Below are positions 45,394-53,231 of a stretch of 64,000 nucleotides of DNA, piece after piece. The position numbers and the translations under genes were made by a program. The stretch is taken from the NCBI GenBank assembly GCA_019636735.1, contig JAHBWY010000001.1, positions 434,001 to 498,000 on the forward strand, in the 5' to 3' direction. The DNA is from Phycisphaeraceae bacterium (GTDB taxonomy: Bacteria > Planctomycetota > Phycisphaerae > Phycisphaerales > SM1A02). The notes beneath the pieces are model-generated. The model ran no database searches. It worked only from the letters and a program-made list of their open reading frames with translations, and was not told the origin of the DNA. Each line of letters opens with the position of its first letter. Positions within the stretch are counted from its first letter, which is position 1.

Positions 45394-46534
45394 TTACTGC
45401 TCTTTGGAGCCGGCGGCCACGCCGCCTCGCTCGCGTTCCGATCGCCGCCGTTGGAGTTCTGCATCGATGAAGCCCTCGATGTTGCCGTCGAGCACCCACT
45501 GGACATTGCTCGACTCATGTCCGTTGCGATGATCCTTCACTCGGCTGTCATAGAAGACATAGCTGCGGATCTGGTTGCCCCAGTCGCGCGCCACCTTGCC
45601 GCCGGTGGCGGCCGCGATCTCCGCGTTTCGTCGCTCCTCTTCGAGCTGCTCGAGCTTCGCGCGGAGCACGGCCATGGCTTGCTTGCGATTCTGCGGCTGA
45701 TCGCGATAGGTGCTCGCAACCACCTGAATGCCGGTGGGAATGTGGGTAACGCGAATCGCCGTCGCGACCTTGTTCACATTCTGGCCGCCTGGCCCGCTTG
45801 CTCGCACGAACGGCACGATCTCCAAGTCCTTCGCAGGGATCTCGAGATCCTCCTCCTCGAACTCGGGGGTGACATCAACCGTGGCGAAGCTCGTCTGGCG
45901 CTTGCCTTCAGCATTGAATGGGCTCACTCGCGCGAGCCGATGCGGACCGCGCTCGCAGTTCATGTAGCCGAAGGCGAACGGACCGGCGATGCGATAGGTG
46001 ACGGCGTTCACGCCCGCCTCTGCGCCGAGCGTCTTGTGAAGCTCCTCGGCCTTCCAGCCCATGCGCTGCCAGTAGTAGAGGTACATGCGCTCCAGCATGC
46101 CCGCCCAATCTTCCGCCTCTGTGCCGCCGGCCCCGGCTTGGATCGAGACGAAGCAATTGCGATGGTCGTGCTTGCCCGCGAGCAGACTCTGCTGCTCCAC
46201 GCGCTCCATGTCACTCTGCAATCTGAAGAGTGCTTCGTCAGCCTCCGTCAGCAGATCCGAGTCCCCGGATTCACGGGCCATGTCGTAGGCAACGCGTGCA
46301 TCCTCGAATCCCTTGATGAGGGCTTCGAGCGGCTCGATCTGTGCACGGACAATCTTGAGATCGTCGATCGTCTTCTGTGCGGCCTTCGGATTGTTCCAGA
46401 AGTCGCCGGCGCCCATGCGATCCTGAAGCGCCGCGCGTTCGGTCAGCTTGCCGTCGTAGTTAAAGCGAGTCGCGGATGGCTGTGATCCGCGCCTCCAGGT
46501 CGTCGATGACCGGTTGGTGTGCGTCGAAGTGCAT
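45394..46534 (-). CDS. prfB: Peptide chain release factor 2, programmed +1 frameshift
   Basis: RF2 ends translation at UGA/UAA. Translation starts at ATG 46534 and reads 24 codons ending ITAIRDSL, then TAA at 46460-46462. A +1 slip on CTT TAA C (46465-46459) continues as NYDGKLTERAALQDRM to 45394, total 379 residues, the usual RF2 size. The SPF tripeptide (RVSPFNAEG) and the GGQ motif (ASGPGGQNVNK) are present. TACACT (minus strand of 46541-46546) ends 6 nt before the ATG. Unlike the classical site, the stop is UAA and I see no Shine-Dalgarno-like stimulator 3-6 nt upstream of CTT. This is autoregulated frameshifting, not a broken gene. Confidence 0.93.
46459..46465 (-). promoter_or_regulatory. 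Programmed +1 frameshift site CTT TAA C in prfB
   Basis: Peptidyl-tRNA-Leu on CTT can slip to TTT, giving L-N-Y-D. The heptamer fits the general CUU URA C pattern. The preceding bases ATCCGCGACTCG contain no AGGGGG-like stimulator. Confidence 0.85.
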
Positions 46535-46540
46535 GCCACG

Positions 46541-46546
46541 AGTGTA
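46541..46546 (-). promoter_or_regulatory. -10 TACACT of prfB
   Basis: TACACT (complement of AGTGTA) ends 6 nt before the prfB ATG; a leaderless transcript is expected. Confidence 0.6.
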
Positions 46547-46624
46547 CGAGGTTGCTTCGCCGCACGCGTGTGCATGGTCGGTATCGGCGGCGCGACAGGT
46601 CGCCGCCATGCCGGGCGTGGAGTG

Positions 46625-46732
46625 GTCGGCATCGGTGGCCCTCTTCGCCTCAGACACTCGGGCGGCGGGGCGGCTCTCGGAGTTGTCGCCCTACCGCCCT
46701 CAACTCGGCGAGAGAGGGCCACCGATGCCGAC
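46625..46732. repeat. Palindromic repeat element, copy A
   Basis: The ends GTCGGCATCGGTGGCCCTCT (46625-46644) and its exact reverse complement (46713-46732) form a 20-bp perfect terminal inverted repeat around an 68-bp core with CAGACACTCG and CAACTCGGCG. Upstream, GGTCGGTATCGGCGGC at ~46575 is a decayed relative. Confidence 0.9.
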
Positions 46733-46803
46733 CCTGGTGGGACGATGAGCAATGAGGAGTTGAGGCGAGGGATGGAGGTGTTGGATGTACGCTTGAAGGT
46801 TCC

Positions 46804-47172
46804 ATGGTCACCAAGCAGGAGCAGCGCATCTTCGGCATGTCCTTCGCCAAGCTCTATCCGCTCTATGTGCAGAAGGCGGAGCGAAAGGGGCGAGCCCGAG
46901 GCGAAGTGGACCAGGTCATTTGCTGGCTCACGGGGTACAACGAGAAGCAGCTCGAGAAGCAGATCACGAGTGATGTAACCATCGCGGAGTTCTTTGCTGA
47001 GGCGCCGGAAATCAACCCTTGCAGCGCATCGATCACGGGGGTCGTGTGCGGGGTACGGGTTGAAGAGGTGAAGGACCCGCTGATGCGGAAGATTCGCCTT
47101 CTCGACAAACTCATCGATGAGCTCGCGCGAGGAAAGGCCATGAGAAGCATTCTCCGCGCATCTCCGGACTGA
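46804..47172 (+). CDS. DUF2200 family protein
   Basis: The 122-residue protein matches DUF2200: [49 protein letters not shown] and [20 protein letters not shown], ending [14 protein letters not shown]. The family is small, cytoplasmic and of unknown function, often near other small stress or toxin-like genes. TACGCT (46788-46793) ends 10 nt before the ATG, and GAAGG lies closer. It is bracketed by inverted palindromic elements 46625-46732 and 47179-47288. Confidence 0.85.
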   Translation: MVTKQEQRIFGMSFAKLYPLYVQKAERKGRARGEVDQVICWLTGYNEKQLEKQITSDVTIAEFFAEAPEINPCSASITGVVCGVRVEEVKDPLMRKIRLLDKLIDELARGKAMRSILRASPD

Positions 47173-47178
47173 CTGATC

Positions 47179-47288
47179 GCATCGGCTTCAGTGGCCCTCT
47201 CTCGCCGAGTTGAGAAGGGCTCGCGGCGATTCCGAGAGCCGCGTGCCCTTCGAGTGTCTGAGGCGAAGAGGGCCACTGATGCCGATGC
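47179..47288. repeat. Palindromic repeat element, copy B (inverted relative to A)
   Basis: GCATCGGCTTCAGTGGCCCTCT (47179-47200) pairs with 47267-47288 with one mismatch in 22. The core reads CTCTCGCCGAGTTGAG and CGAGTGTCTGAGGCGA, i.e. the reverse complement of the core of copy A. Confidence 0.9.
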
Positions 47289-47364
47289 CTCGACGCCTCG
47301 CATGCATGCGAACGGGGCCACTGATGCCGATGCCTCGGCGCCTCGCATGCATGCGAACGGGGCC
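47275..47364. repeat. 45-bp tandem repeat, two copies
   Basis: Units 47275-47319 and 47320-47364 differ at one base and contain the palindrome GCATGCATGC; the first overlaps the right arm of copy B. Confidence 0.9.
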
Positions 47365-47384
47365 ACTCAAACCCTTCCACCCGG

Positions 47385-47390
47385 TATCTT
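47385..47390 (+). promoter_or_regulatory. -10-like TATCTT before the aminotransferase
   Basis: TATCTT ends 9 nt before the ATG at 47400; GAGCGGCGC between them is not a good Shine-Dalgarno. Confidence 0.5.
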
Positions 47391-47399
47391 GAGCGGCGC

Positions 47400-48629
47400 A
47401 TGCAGATCTCTTCGCGTATCGCCCAGATGAAGGAGTCGGCCACGCTTGCCACGGGCGCGAAGGCCGCTGCGATGAAGGCGCGGGGGATCGATGTGGTGAA
47501 CCTCTCCGTGGGCGAACCCGATTTCGTGACACCCGAGAGCATTCGCGAGGCGGCGAAGAAGGCGCTCGATCAGGGGCGGACGAAGTACGCGCCGACTCCG
47601 GGTGACATGGCAGTGCGCGAAGTTCTCGCGGGAAAGTTCGCGCGCGAGAACGGCATCGCATGCAAGCCCGAACATGTGACCGTCTGCGCCGGCGCGAAGC
47701 ACGCCGTGTACATGATTCTCCAGACGCTGGTCGAGGCTGGCGCGGGTGATGAGATCATCCTGCCCACACCTGCGTGGGTCAGCTACCGGCCCATTGCTGA
47801 ACTGGCCGGCGCCCGCTGCGTGGAAGTTCCGCGCTCAGTCGAGTCAGGATTCCGACTCGACCCAGCCGCGATCGAGCGAGCCATCACGCCGCGATCAGTG
47901 GGGCTCATTCTCAATTCGCCCTCGAATCCCTGTGGCACGGTGCTGCCTCCGGCCGACCTGCGGGCGCTGGTCGAGGTGCTCTCGCGGCACCCGCGCGTCA
48001 CGCTCATCTCCGATGAGATCTACGAGAAGCTCATCTATCCCGAAGTGTCTCCCGGCATCTCGCATTGGTCGCCCGGCTCCGATCCGCGCATTGCCGAGCG
48101 CACCATCACGGTGAACGGCATGAGCAAGGCCTATGCCATGACCGGCTGGCGCCTGGGCTGCATCGTGGCGCCGGGCGATGGTGGATGCTTCATGAAGGAG
48201 CTCATCAAGCTCCAGGGCCAGATGACAAACTCCGTTCCGGCATCATTCATGGCGGCGATCATCGAGGCGGTGACGAATGGTGGCGAAGGCGTCGAACGAA
48301 TGCGGCGTTCCTTTGCAGCGCGGGCGAAGCGGATGCACGAGGGCCTCTCACGAATCGAGCGGCTGCGGACGGTGGCGCCGGACGGCGCGTTCTACGCGTT
48401 CCCCGACATCGCCCGTTGCATCGGCATGACTTCTCGCGGCGGGCGCCGGATCGATTCGGCGCAGGCGTTCGCAGACGCGGTGCTTGAAGAGGCCCATGTT
48501 GCGGTCGTGGCGGGAGAGGACTTCGGCGAGTGCGCCCGAACGCATGTGCGACTCAGCTTCGCGTGCAGTGAGAGTGACATCGATCGCGGGTGTGAGCGTC
48601 TTGCCGAGTTCGTCGGCACGCTGCGGTGA
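47400..48629 (+). CDS. PLP-dependent class I/II aminotransferase (aspartate-type)
   Basis: The 409-residue fold-type I enzyme has NLSVGEPDFVTPESIREAAK, LILNSPSNPCGTV, LISDEIYEKLIY, and the PLP Lys in NGMSKAYAMTGWRLG, with C-terminal HVRLSFACSESDI. This is the AspC/AatA subgroup that transaminates aspartate, or in some members prephenate. It lies between the DUF2200 element and the sirtuin; the two downstream genes are not clearly linked. Confidence 0.93.
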   Translation: MQISSRIAQMKESATLATGAKAAAMKARGIDVVNLSVGEPDFVTPESIREAAKKALDQGRTKYAPTPGDMAVREVLAGKFARENGIACKPEHVTVCAGAKHAVYMILQTLVEAGAGDEIILPTPAWVSYRPIAELAGARCVEVPRSVESGFRLDPAAIERAITPRSVGLILNSPSNPCGTVLPPADLRALVEVLSRHPRVTLISDEIYEKLIYPEVSPGISHWSPGSDPRIAERTITVNGMSKAYAMTGWRLGCIVAPGDGGCFMKELIKLQGQMTNSVPASFMAAIIEAVTNGGEGVERMRRSFAARAKRMHEGLSRIERLRTVAPDGAFYAFPDIARCIGMTSRGGRRIDSAQAFADAVLEEAHVAVVAGEDFGECARTHVRLSFACSESDIDRGCERLAEFVGTLR

Positions 48630-48759
48630 TGTCGAGCCCCGCGCCACGACTGGGAACCGGGTCGCTGCAGAGGTATTCTTTCGCCGGATCGGCACGGTGG
48701 CGACCAATGTCCCCGAGATCGTCGCCATCGTCTCGTTCATCGCGTGCGTCGGGAGGATC

Positions 48760-49500
48760 ATGAGCGGCCTCGACCTCGAGCATCTCACCCGGCAGCCCAG
48801 ACCGATCACGATCCTGACCGGCGCGGGGATTTCAGCCGAGAGCGGCCTCGCCACCTTTCGAGGCGCCGACGGACTCTGGGAGGGTCATCGCGTCGAGGAT
48901 GTGGCCACGCCCGAGGCGTACGCGCGAGATCCGCGACTGGTACACACCTTCTACAACCAGCGACGGGCGCGCCTCGGCGACCCCTCGATTCAGCCCAACG
49001 CGGCGCATCGGGCACTGGGCGAGCTCGCGCGCGACTGGCCCGCGCCAGTCCACCTCATCACGCAGAATGTCGACAACCTCCACGAGCGCGGTGGCTCACC
49101 CGAGGTCATTCACATGCACGGCGAACTCACAAAGGTTCGCAACGATCGGACCGGCGAGGTCTTCGAGTGGACGGGAGAGTGCTGGCCGGAGACACCCTGT
49201 CCGCGGAGCGGAGCGATCGGTGTGCTCCGACCTCACATCGTCTGGTTCGGCGAGGCGATCATGGAACACGAGCGCATTGCTGCGGCGCTCGCCGATCCCG
49301 CGCTCTTCCTCTGCATCGGCACGGCAGGCGCCGTCTGGCCCGCCGCTGGATTCGTGCAGGAAGCCAAGGCGCGCGGCACGCTCTGCGTGGAGTTCAATCT
49401 CACGCGAACGCAGATCAGCGTCCACTTCGATCGCTCAATCACGGGGCCTGCGAGCGAGACCGTTCCGGCGTTCATCAGGACCTTGATGACGCATACCTGA
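48760..49500 (+). CDS. cobB: NAD-dependent protein deacylase, sirtuin
   Basis: The 246-residue sirtuin has the NAD motif GAGISAESGLATFRG (residues 21-35), ITQNVDNLHERGG and the catalytic His120 in IHMHGEL. The Tyr-x-x-Arg of SIRT5/CobB-type desuccinylases is seen as TFYNQRRARL (Tyr65, Arg68). The Zn site looks reduced: only TGECWPETPC supplies Cys, while the first Cys pair after the catalytic His is absent. ATG 48760 has GGGAGG very close upstream; the frame is open to 48484 over the preceding gene's end. Confidence 0.93.
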   Translation: MSGLDLEHLTRQPRPITILTGAGISAESGLATFRGADGLWEGHRVEDVATPEAYARDPRLVHTFYNQRRARLGDPSIQPNAAHRALGELARDWPAPVHLITQNVDNLHERGGSPEVIHMHGELTKVRNDRTGEVFEWTGECWPETPCPRSGAIGVLRPHIVWFGEAIMEHERIAAALADPALFLCIGTAGAVWPAAGFVQEAKARGTLCVEFNLTRTQISVHFDRSITGPASETVPAFIRTLMTHT

Positions 49501-49559
49501 CGCCGCGATCTGGCGGTGCCTGCGAGCGTGGGGTGATGTGAAGCGCACGCGGCCGCGCG

Positions 49560-50123
49560 TCAGGTCATGCCAACCGTGACGGGCTGCGGCCTGACCTCGT
49601 AGTTCGGCTGGAGCGCGATCTGGAGCGGTACGCGCTTGCCCGTCGGATCACGGGGAATCTGATCGTTGTCGATGATCCGCTGGATCGCCATGATGCCCTC
49701 GATGAGCATCTCCGGTCGCGGCGGGCATCCCGGCACATAGACATCCACCGGAATGAACTGATCGACGCCCTGCACGACGGCGTAGGTATCAAACACTCCG
49801 CCGGTCGATGCACACGCGCCCATCGAGATGACCCACTTGGGCTCGGTCATCTGCATGTAGATGCGCTGAAGCACGGGCAGCATCTTCACCGAGACGCGGC
49901 CCGCGACGATCATCAGGTCGGCCTGCCGAGGGCTGAAGCGCATCACTTCCGCGCCGAAGCGAGCGAGGTCGAAGCGACTGCATGCCGTCGCCATCAACTC
50001 GATACCGCAGCACGCCGTGGCGAAAGGCATCGGCCAGACGCTCGAGCGCCGCGACCAGTTGACCAGCCGCTGGAACTGCGTGGTGAGGATGCTGTCGACG
50101 GGGAAGGCGGCTTCGATGCCCAT
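49560..50123 (-). CDS. nuoB: NADH-quinone oxidoreductase subunit B
   Basis: NuoB carries the N2 4Fe-4S cluster of complex I. The 187-residue protein has [14 protein letters not shown] (Cys38/39), [10 protein letters not shown] and [14 protein letters not shown], the complete cluster-ligand set. ATG 50123 is favoured because TACCGT (complement of 50133-50138) ends 9 nt upstream; in-frame starts up to 50195 exist. No other complex I subunit gene is adjacent, so the nuo genes are dispersed. Confidence 0.95.
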   Translation of the reverse strand: MGIEAAFPVDSILTTQFQRLVNWSRRSSVWPMPFATACCGIELMATACSRFDLARFGAEVMRFSPRQADLMIVAGRVSVKMLPVLQRIYMQMTEPKWVISMGACASTGGVFDTYAVVQGVDQFIPVDVYVPGCPPRPEMLIEGIMAIQRIIDNDQIPRDPTGKRVPLQIALQPNYEVRPQPVTVGMT

Positions 50124-50240
50124 GGGATGGAAACGGTAGCAGGCGAGGGGACTCGTCGGGAAGTTCATTCGCCCGGGAGTCCGCGGGCGTTTCACCGCGG
50201 CTCGAGGGCGAAGGCGGGGGGCAGCAACCTCGGAGGGGCG

Positions 50241-50540
50241 CTACTGCTGGATTCCGAAGGAGTTCTTCCGACGGTAATACCGGACGGGATCCTCGCCCTT
50301 GGGGGGCTCGCCCCACATGAACTCGTTGATCCAGCTCGGTCCTTCCTCTTCGACGCTGGGCTCGTACTTCTGCTTCACCTCGGTGGAGGTGATGCCCGCA
50401 CGGGTCACATGCTCATAGCAGCCGCCGAGAAGGAGTCCCGCAGAGAGCACCACCGCGAAGCGCAGGATCGGCGCCGAGATGCCACGCCCACTGGCGCGGG
50501 TTCGGCGAGGGGCGGATCGTGAAGTGGTGAGCTTCGTCAT
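50241..50540 (-). CDS. Small lipoprotein
   Basis: From ATG 50540 the protein has 99 residues with a basic N-terminus, a hydrophobic stretch and lipobox LLLGGC. The mature part is short: EHVTRAGITSTEVKQKYEPS then a WINEFMWGEPP segment and a basic end. No family was recognised. It precedes nuoB by 117 nt on the same strand. Confidence 0.6.
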   Translation of the reverse strand: MTKLTTSRSAPRRTRASGRGISAPILRFAVVLSAGLLLGGCYEHVTRAGITSTEVKQKYEPSVEEEGPSWINEFMWGEPPKGEDPVRYYRRKNSFGIQQ

Positions 50541-50604
50541 GCGCGAAGTTCCAGAGCAGAGGCGATCAGCCGTCGAAGTCGATCTTGGGCCGACTCGCAA
50601 CGGC

Positions 50605-51027
50605 TCAGGCGGAAAGCATACGCGAGAGTTCGGACTCGTCGTGAAAGATGGTGAAGAGGCGATCGACCTTCATCGTCCGGAGCAGATTGAGCATCGGTGG
50701 CTGAAGGCCCACCAGGATCGGGCGAAGGCCGCGTTCCACGGCGCGGTGGCGCGTATCGAGGCAGAGGCCGATGCCGAGGCTCGAGAGCGCCGCGATCTGC
50801 GAGAGGTCGAGAACATAGCAGCGACCCTTGCCCTCGAAGCCCGAGAGTGCCGCCACGATGGCCTGCTGCGCCGCCTGCACCTCGGTCGCCGAGGGCACGC
50901 GCGAAGTGAGCGTGGCGATCAAGTGACCGTTTCTGGTCTCAATGACGACCGGAGCCCGGCTTGGCGTGGTGGCGGAAGGCGGTGCGCTCATCTCGATGAT
51001 TCCATCGGCGCCGGTCATGACACCCAT
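50605..51027 (-). CDS. STAS-domain protein (anti-sigma factor antagonist-like)
   Basis: The STAS fold is visible in VLDLSQIAALSSLGIGLCLD, HRAVERGLRPILVGLQPP and LNLLRTMKVDRLFTIFHD. The usual Ser target in the STAS loop reads ALSSLGIG, as in SpoIIAA-type partner-switching proteins. 140 residues from ATG 51027; ATG 51018 and 50991 are alternatives and the start is not well supported. No switch kinase or anti-sigma gene is adjacent. Confidence 0.8.
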   Translation of the reverse strand: MGVMTGADGIIEMSAPPSATTPSRAPVVIETRNGHLIATLTSRVPSATEVQAAQQAIVAALSGFEGKGRCYVLDLSQIAALSSLGIGLCLDTRHRAVERGLRPILVGLQPPMLNLLRTMKVDRLFTIFHDESELSRMLSA

Positions 51028-51133
51028 GTCAATCGTCCGGAGGTGCACCCCGTGTGCACTCGGGTTGAACCTTCGCAGGTGCCTGTCCGATGGGAAGCTT
51101 ACTCTCGCCGGTTGACGGCAGGAAGGTCCATTC

Positions 51134-52312
51134 GTGGAAGTCTCGCGACGCACATTCATCCAGTCCGGTGTCGCGCTCGCCGCGTCGTGGTGGCTGTCAC
51201 GATCCGTGCGCGGTTCGCCCCCGGACGGCCTGCGCGCGGCAGACGGCACGCCGCCCCCCGCGGCGGAGGGGATTCTGGCTGAGTCGACCGCTCCCAGGGA
51301 TCCGAGGGAGCTCGACCTCCTCCATGCTCGGCTGCCGACATTCCAGGCGTCGCGGCGAGACACATGGGTGCTGCTGAGCGATTGCGACGATCCGCCTGTC
51401 CGGGCGGCGCTTGAGCTGCTTGAAGCATCGGAGCGCCAGGTGACTCGAGTGAGTCGCGAGTTGGATTTCGAACCGCGCGATCCCGGAGCACGCCACCTCG
51501 GTGTTCTCTTTCGGAGCTTCGACCAGTACCGCGCGTTTGCTCGCGCCGAGGCGGCCCATGGCGATGGATCCGCGCTCGGTCACTACGCACCGCGCGAACG
51601 CTACTCGGCCTTTGTTGCACTGGCACCGACGCAGGAGTTCCTCGAGTTGGTCCGTCGGCTCGAGCAGGACCCCGAGGTTCGCGTCGTCCGCCGCTCGGAT
51701 CGTGGTGGCCGCCGAGCGCACGGCGCCAGCTCTGCGGCGCAGTCCAAGGCGATGGTGGCCGAGGCCATCGACGAAACGCGCCTTCGGGCCGCTCGCCTGA
51801 TCAGTCATGAAGCCGCCCACCAGCTTCTGCACGAGCGCGGCGTTCTTCCGGCGCACTCCGGATGTCCTGCATGGCTGGGCGAGGGGTTCGCCTGTGCATT
51901 TGAGACCGAGCGCGCCATTGGTGACTTCGGTCCTGATGTCGATGTGGCCGCGCGGCGTGAACGCCTGGAGCGGGCCCTGGAGGAAGGTGCCGCGATGCCC
52001 CTGGGGGCGCTGGTCGGCATGACGGGTCGTCCCACGCCGGGAACCAGGGCGTCACTCGACTGGTATGCGCAGTCGTGGAGCCTGGTGACCTGGCTCTATC
52101 GTGAGCAACGCCAGGGCCTCGTGGAACTCATGTCATCGGTTCGCGAGGGCACGATGCCCGCGTCGCCGAAGGGACGCATCGCCCTCTTCGAATCAGCGTG
52201 CGGCCCGCTCAGCCATGTGGAGCCTGCATGGCGCGAAGCCTGGTGTAGGCGCGACGACGATCGTCCACATGCGACGCGAGCGAGACCCCCAGCAGCACGA
52301 ACATCCACATGA
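51134..52312 (+). CDS. Tat-exported zinc metallopeptidase-like protein (DUF1570 type)
   Basis: The 392-residue protein starts at GTG 51134 with AGGAAGG 7 nt upstream. The signal is a twin-arginine one, SRRTFIQSGVALAASWW. The core has HEAAHQLLHERG (HExxH, ~226) followed by PAWLGEGFACAFETER with the gluzincin Glu, matching DUF1570-type peptidases of planctomycetes. The active-site residues look intact. The last ~35 residues are antisense to the end of the YihY gene (52209-52312), an unusually long convergent overlap. Confidence 0.8.
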   Translation: MEVSRRTFIQSGVALAASWWLSRSVRGSPPDGLRAADGTPPPAAEGILAESTAPRDPRELDLLHARLPTFQASRRDTWVLLSDCDDPPVRAALELLEASERQVTRVSRELDFEPRDPGARHLGVLFRSFDQYRAFARAEAAHGDGSALGHYAPRERYSAFVALAPTQEFLELVRRLEQDPEVRVVRRSDRGGRRAHGASSAAQSKAMVAEAIDETRLRAARLISHEAAHQLLHERGVLPAHSGCPAWLGEGFACAFETERAIGDFGPDVDVAARRERLERALEEGAAMPLGALVGMTGRPTPGTRASLDWYAQSWSLVTWLYREQRQGLVELMSSVREGTMPASPKGRIALFESACGPLSHVEPAWREAWCRRDDDRPHATRARPPAARTST

Positions 52313-53114
52313 AGTAGAGCCAGAGCATGAAGATGGGGGCGACGCCGAGAGAGCTGTAGACGCCCGCCTTGCCGCCAACAAGGTGGACGAGGTACAGCCC
52401 AAGGAACCGGCGCCCGAGCTCGATGAGGACCGCTGCCGCGAGCGCCCCGAGCATGAGGTCGCGGATCTTGAGTTCAGTCGTCGGCACGACGGTGTAGATG
52501 ACCCAGAGCAGCAGCCATGTGAGCCCCACGCTCATGGAGAGCTTCGCGAGGGAGAGCAGCCACTCCCACTGTGGAAGCGCGTCGGCGACACCGGCCAGCT
52601 TGCCCGAGGCGAAGGGCACCACGGCCAGAATGACCGGTCCCGCCGTCAGCAGGAACCAGTAGAGGATGATCCGCCGCGACCAAGTTCGCGTGCTGCGCGA
52701 GTGGGCGATCTGATTGAGCGAGTCCTCGATTCCCGCAACCAGCCAGATCGCCGTGGCCAGCACGATGACCACGCTGATCCAGCTCAGTGTGGAGAGATTG
52801 ACCCCGCTCGCCTGCGCGACCAGCGATCGGACCCAGGTATCGAGGGCGACCGCCTTGCCGTCACTCATCACCTCGATGCCCTGGAGTCCGAGGGCGCTGA
52901 TGATCTCTCCCACGAACTCCGGGAAGCGATCGGCCATGAGGCTTCGTGCGGCAACGGTAGCGACCACCAGCACCGGAACAAGGCCGACCAGCGATCGATA
53001 GGCGAGGGACGCGGCCATCTGCGGAAGTCGGTCATCGCGGATGCGCTCATACAGCCGGATCCCTTCCTTGATCGGCGTCGGCAGGGATCGCGACAAGAGG
53101 GGCGATTCGCTCAT
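52209..53114 (-). CDS. YihY/BrkB-family membrane protein
   Basis: The 301-residue protein has the YihY pattern: DDRLPQMAASLAYRSLVGLV near the N-terminus, six hydrophobic segments, and the C-terminal GKAGVYSSLGVAPIFMLWLY. The family is an inner-membrane transporter of unknown substrate, sometimes called a virulence factor or RNase BN by error. ATG 53114 has TAGACT (complement of 53124-53129) ending 9 nt upstream. It converges on the metallopeptidase gene with an overlap of 104 nt. Confidence 0.88.
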   Translation of the reverse strand: MSESPLLSRSLPTPIKEGIRLYERIRDDRLPQMAASLAYRSLVGLVPVLVVATVAARSLMADRFPEFVGEIISALGLQGIEVMSDGKAVALDTWVRSLVAQASGVNLSTLSWISVVIVLATAIWLVAGIEDSLNQIAHSRSTRTWSRRIILYWFLLTAGPVILAVVPFASGKLAGVADALPQWEWLLSLAKLSMSVGLTWLLLWVIYTVVPTTELKIRDLMLGALAAAVLIELGRRFLGLYLVHLVGGKAGVYSSLGVAPIFMLWLYFMWMFVLLGVSLASHVDDRRRAYTRLRAMQAPHG

Positions 53115-53231
53115 CTGGTGCAGAGTCTAGGAGAGGCGCGGGTGAGCGTGAGTCACCGGATCGCCCTGTGTCCAGTGAGGTCGAGGCGAGCCGATCGGAG
53201 GCGGCATGAGGGTGCCGCGCTCCACCGAGAT

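Noticed and set aside
45049..46485. A 478-codon plus-strand ORF antisense to prfB
   Set aside because: It is the GC-driven complement of prfB and the ABC ATPase gene; it has no domain signature.
46460..46657. Short ORF next to prfB as a separate gene or prfB as a pseudogene
   Set aside because: The short frame's last 24 codons are the conserved RF2 N-terminus, joined to the rest by a standard +1 frameshift.
47275..47364. CRISPR-like array
   Set aside because: Only two adjacent 45-bp units without spacers and no cas genes.
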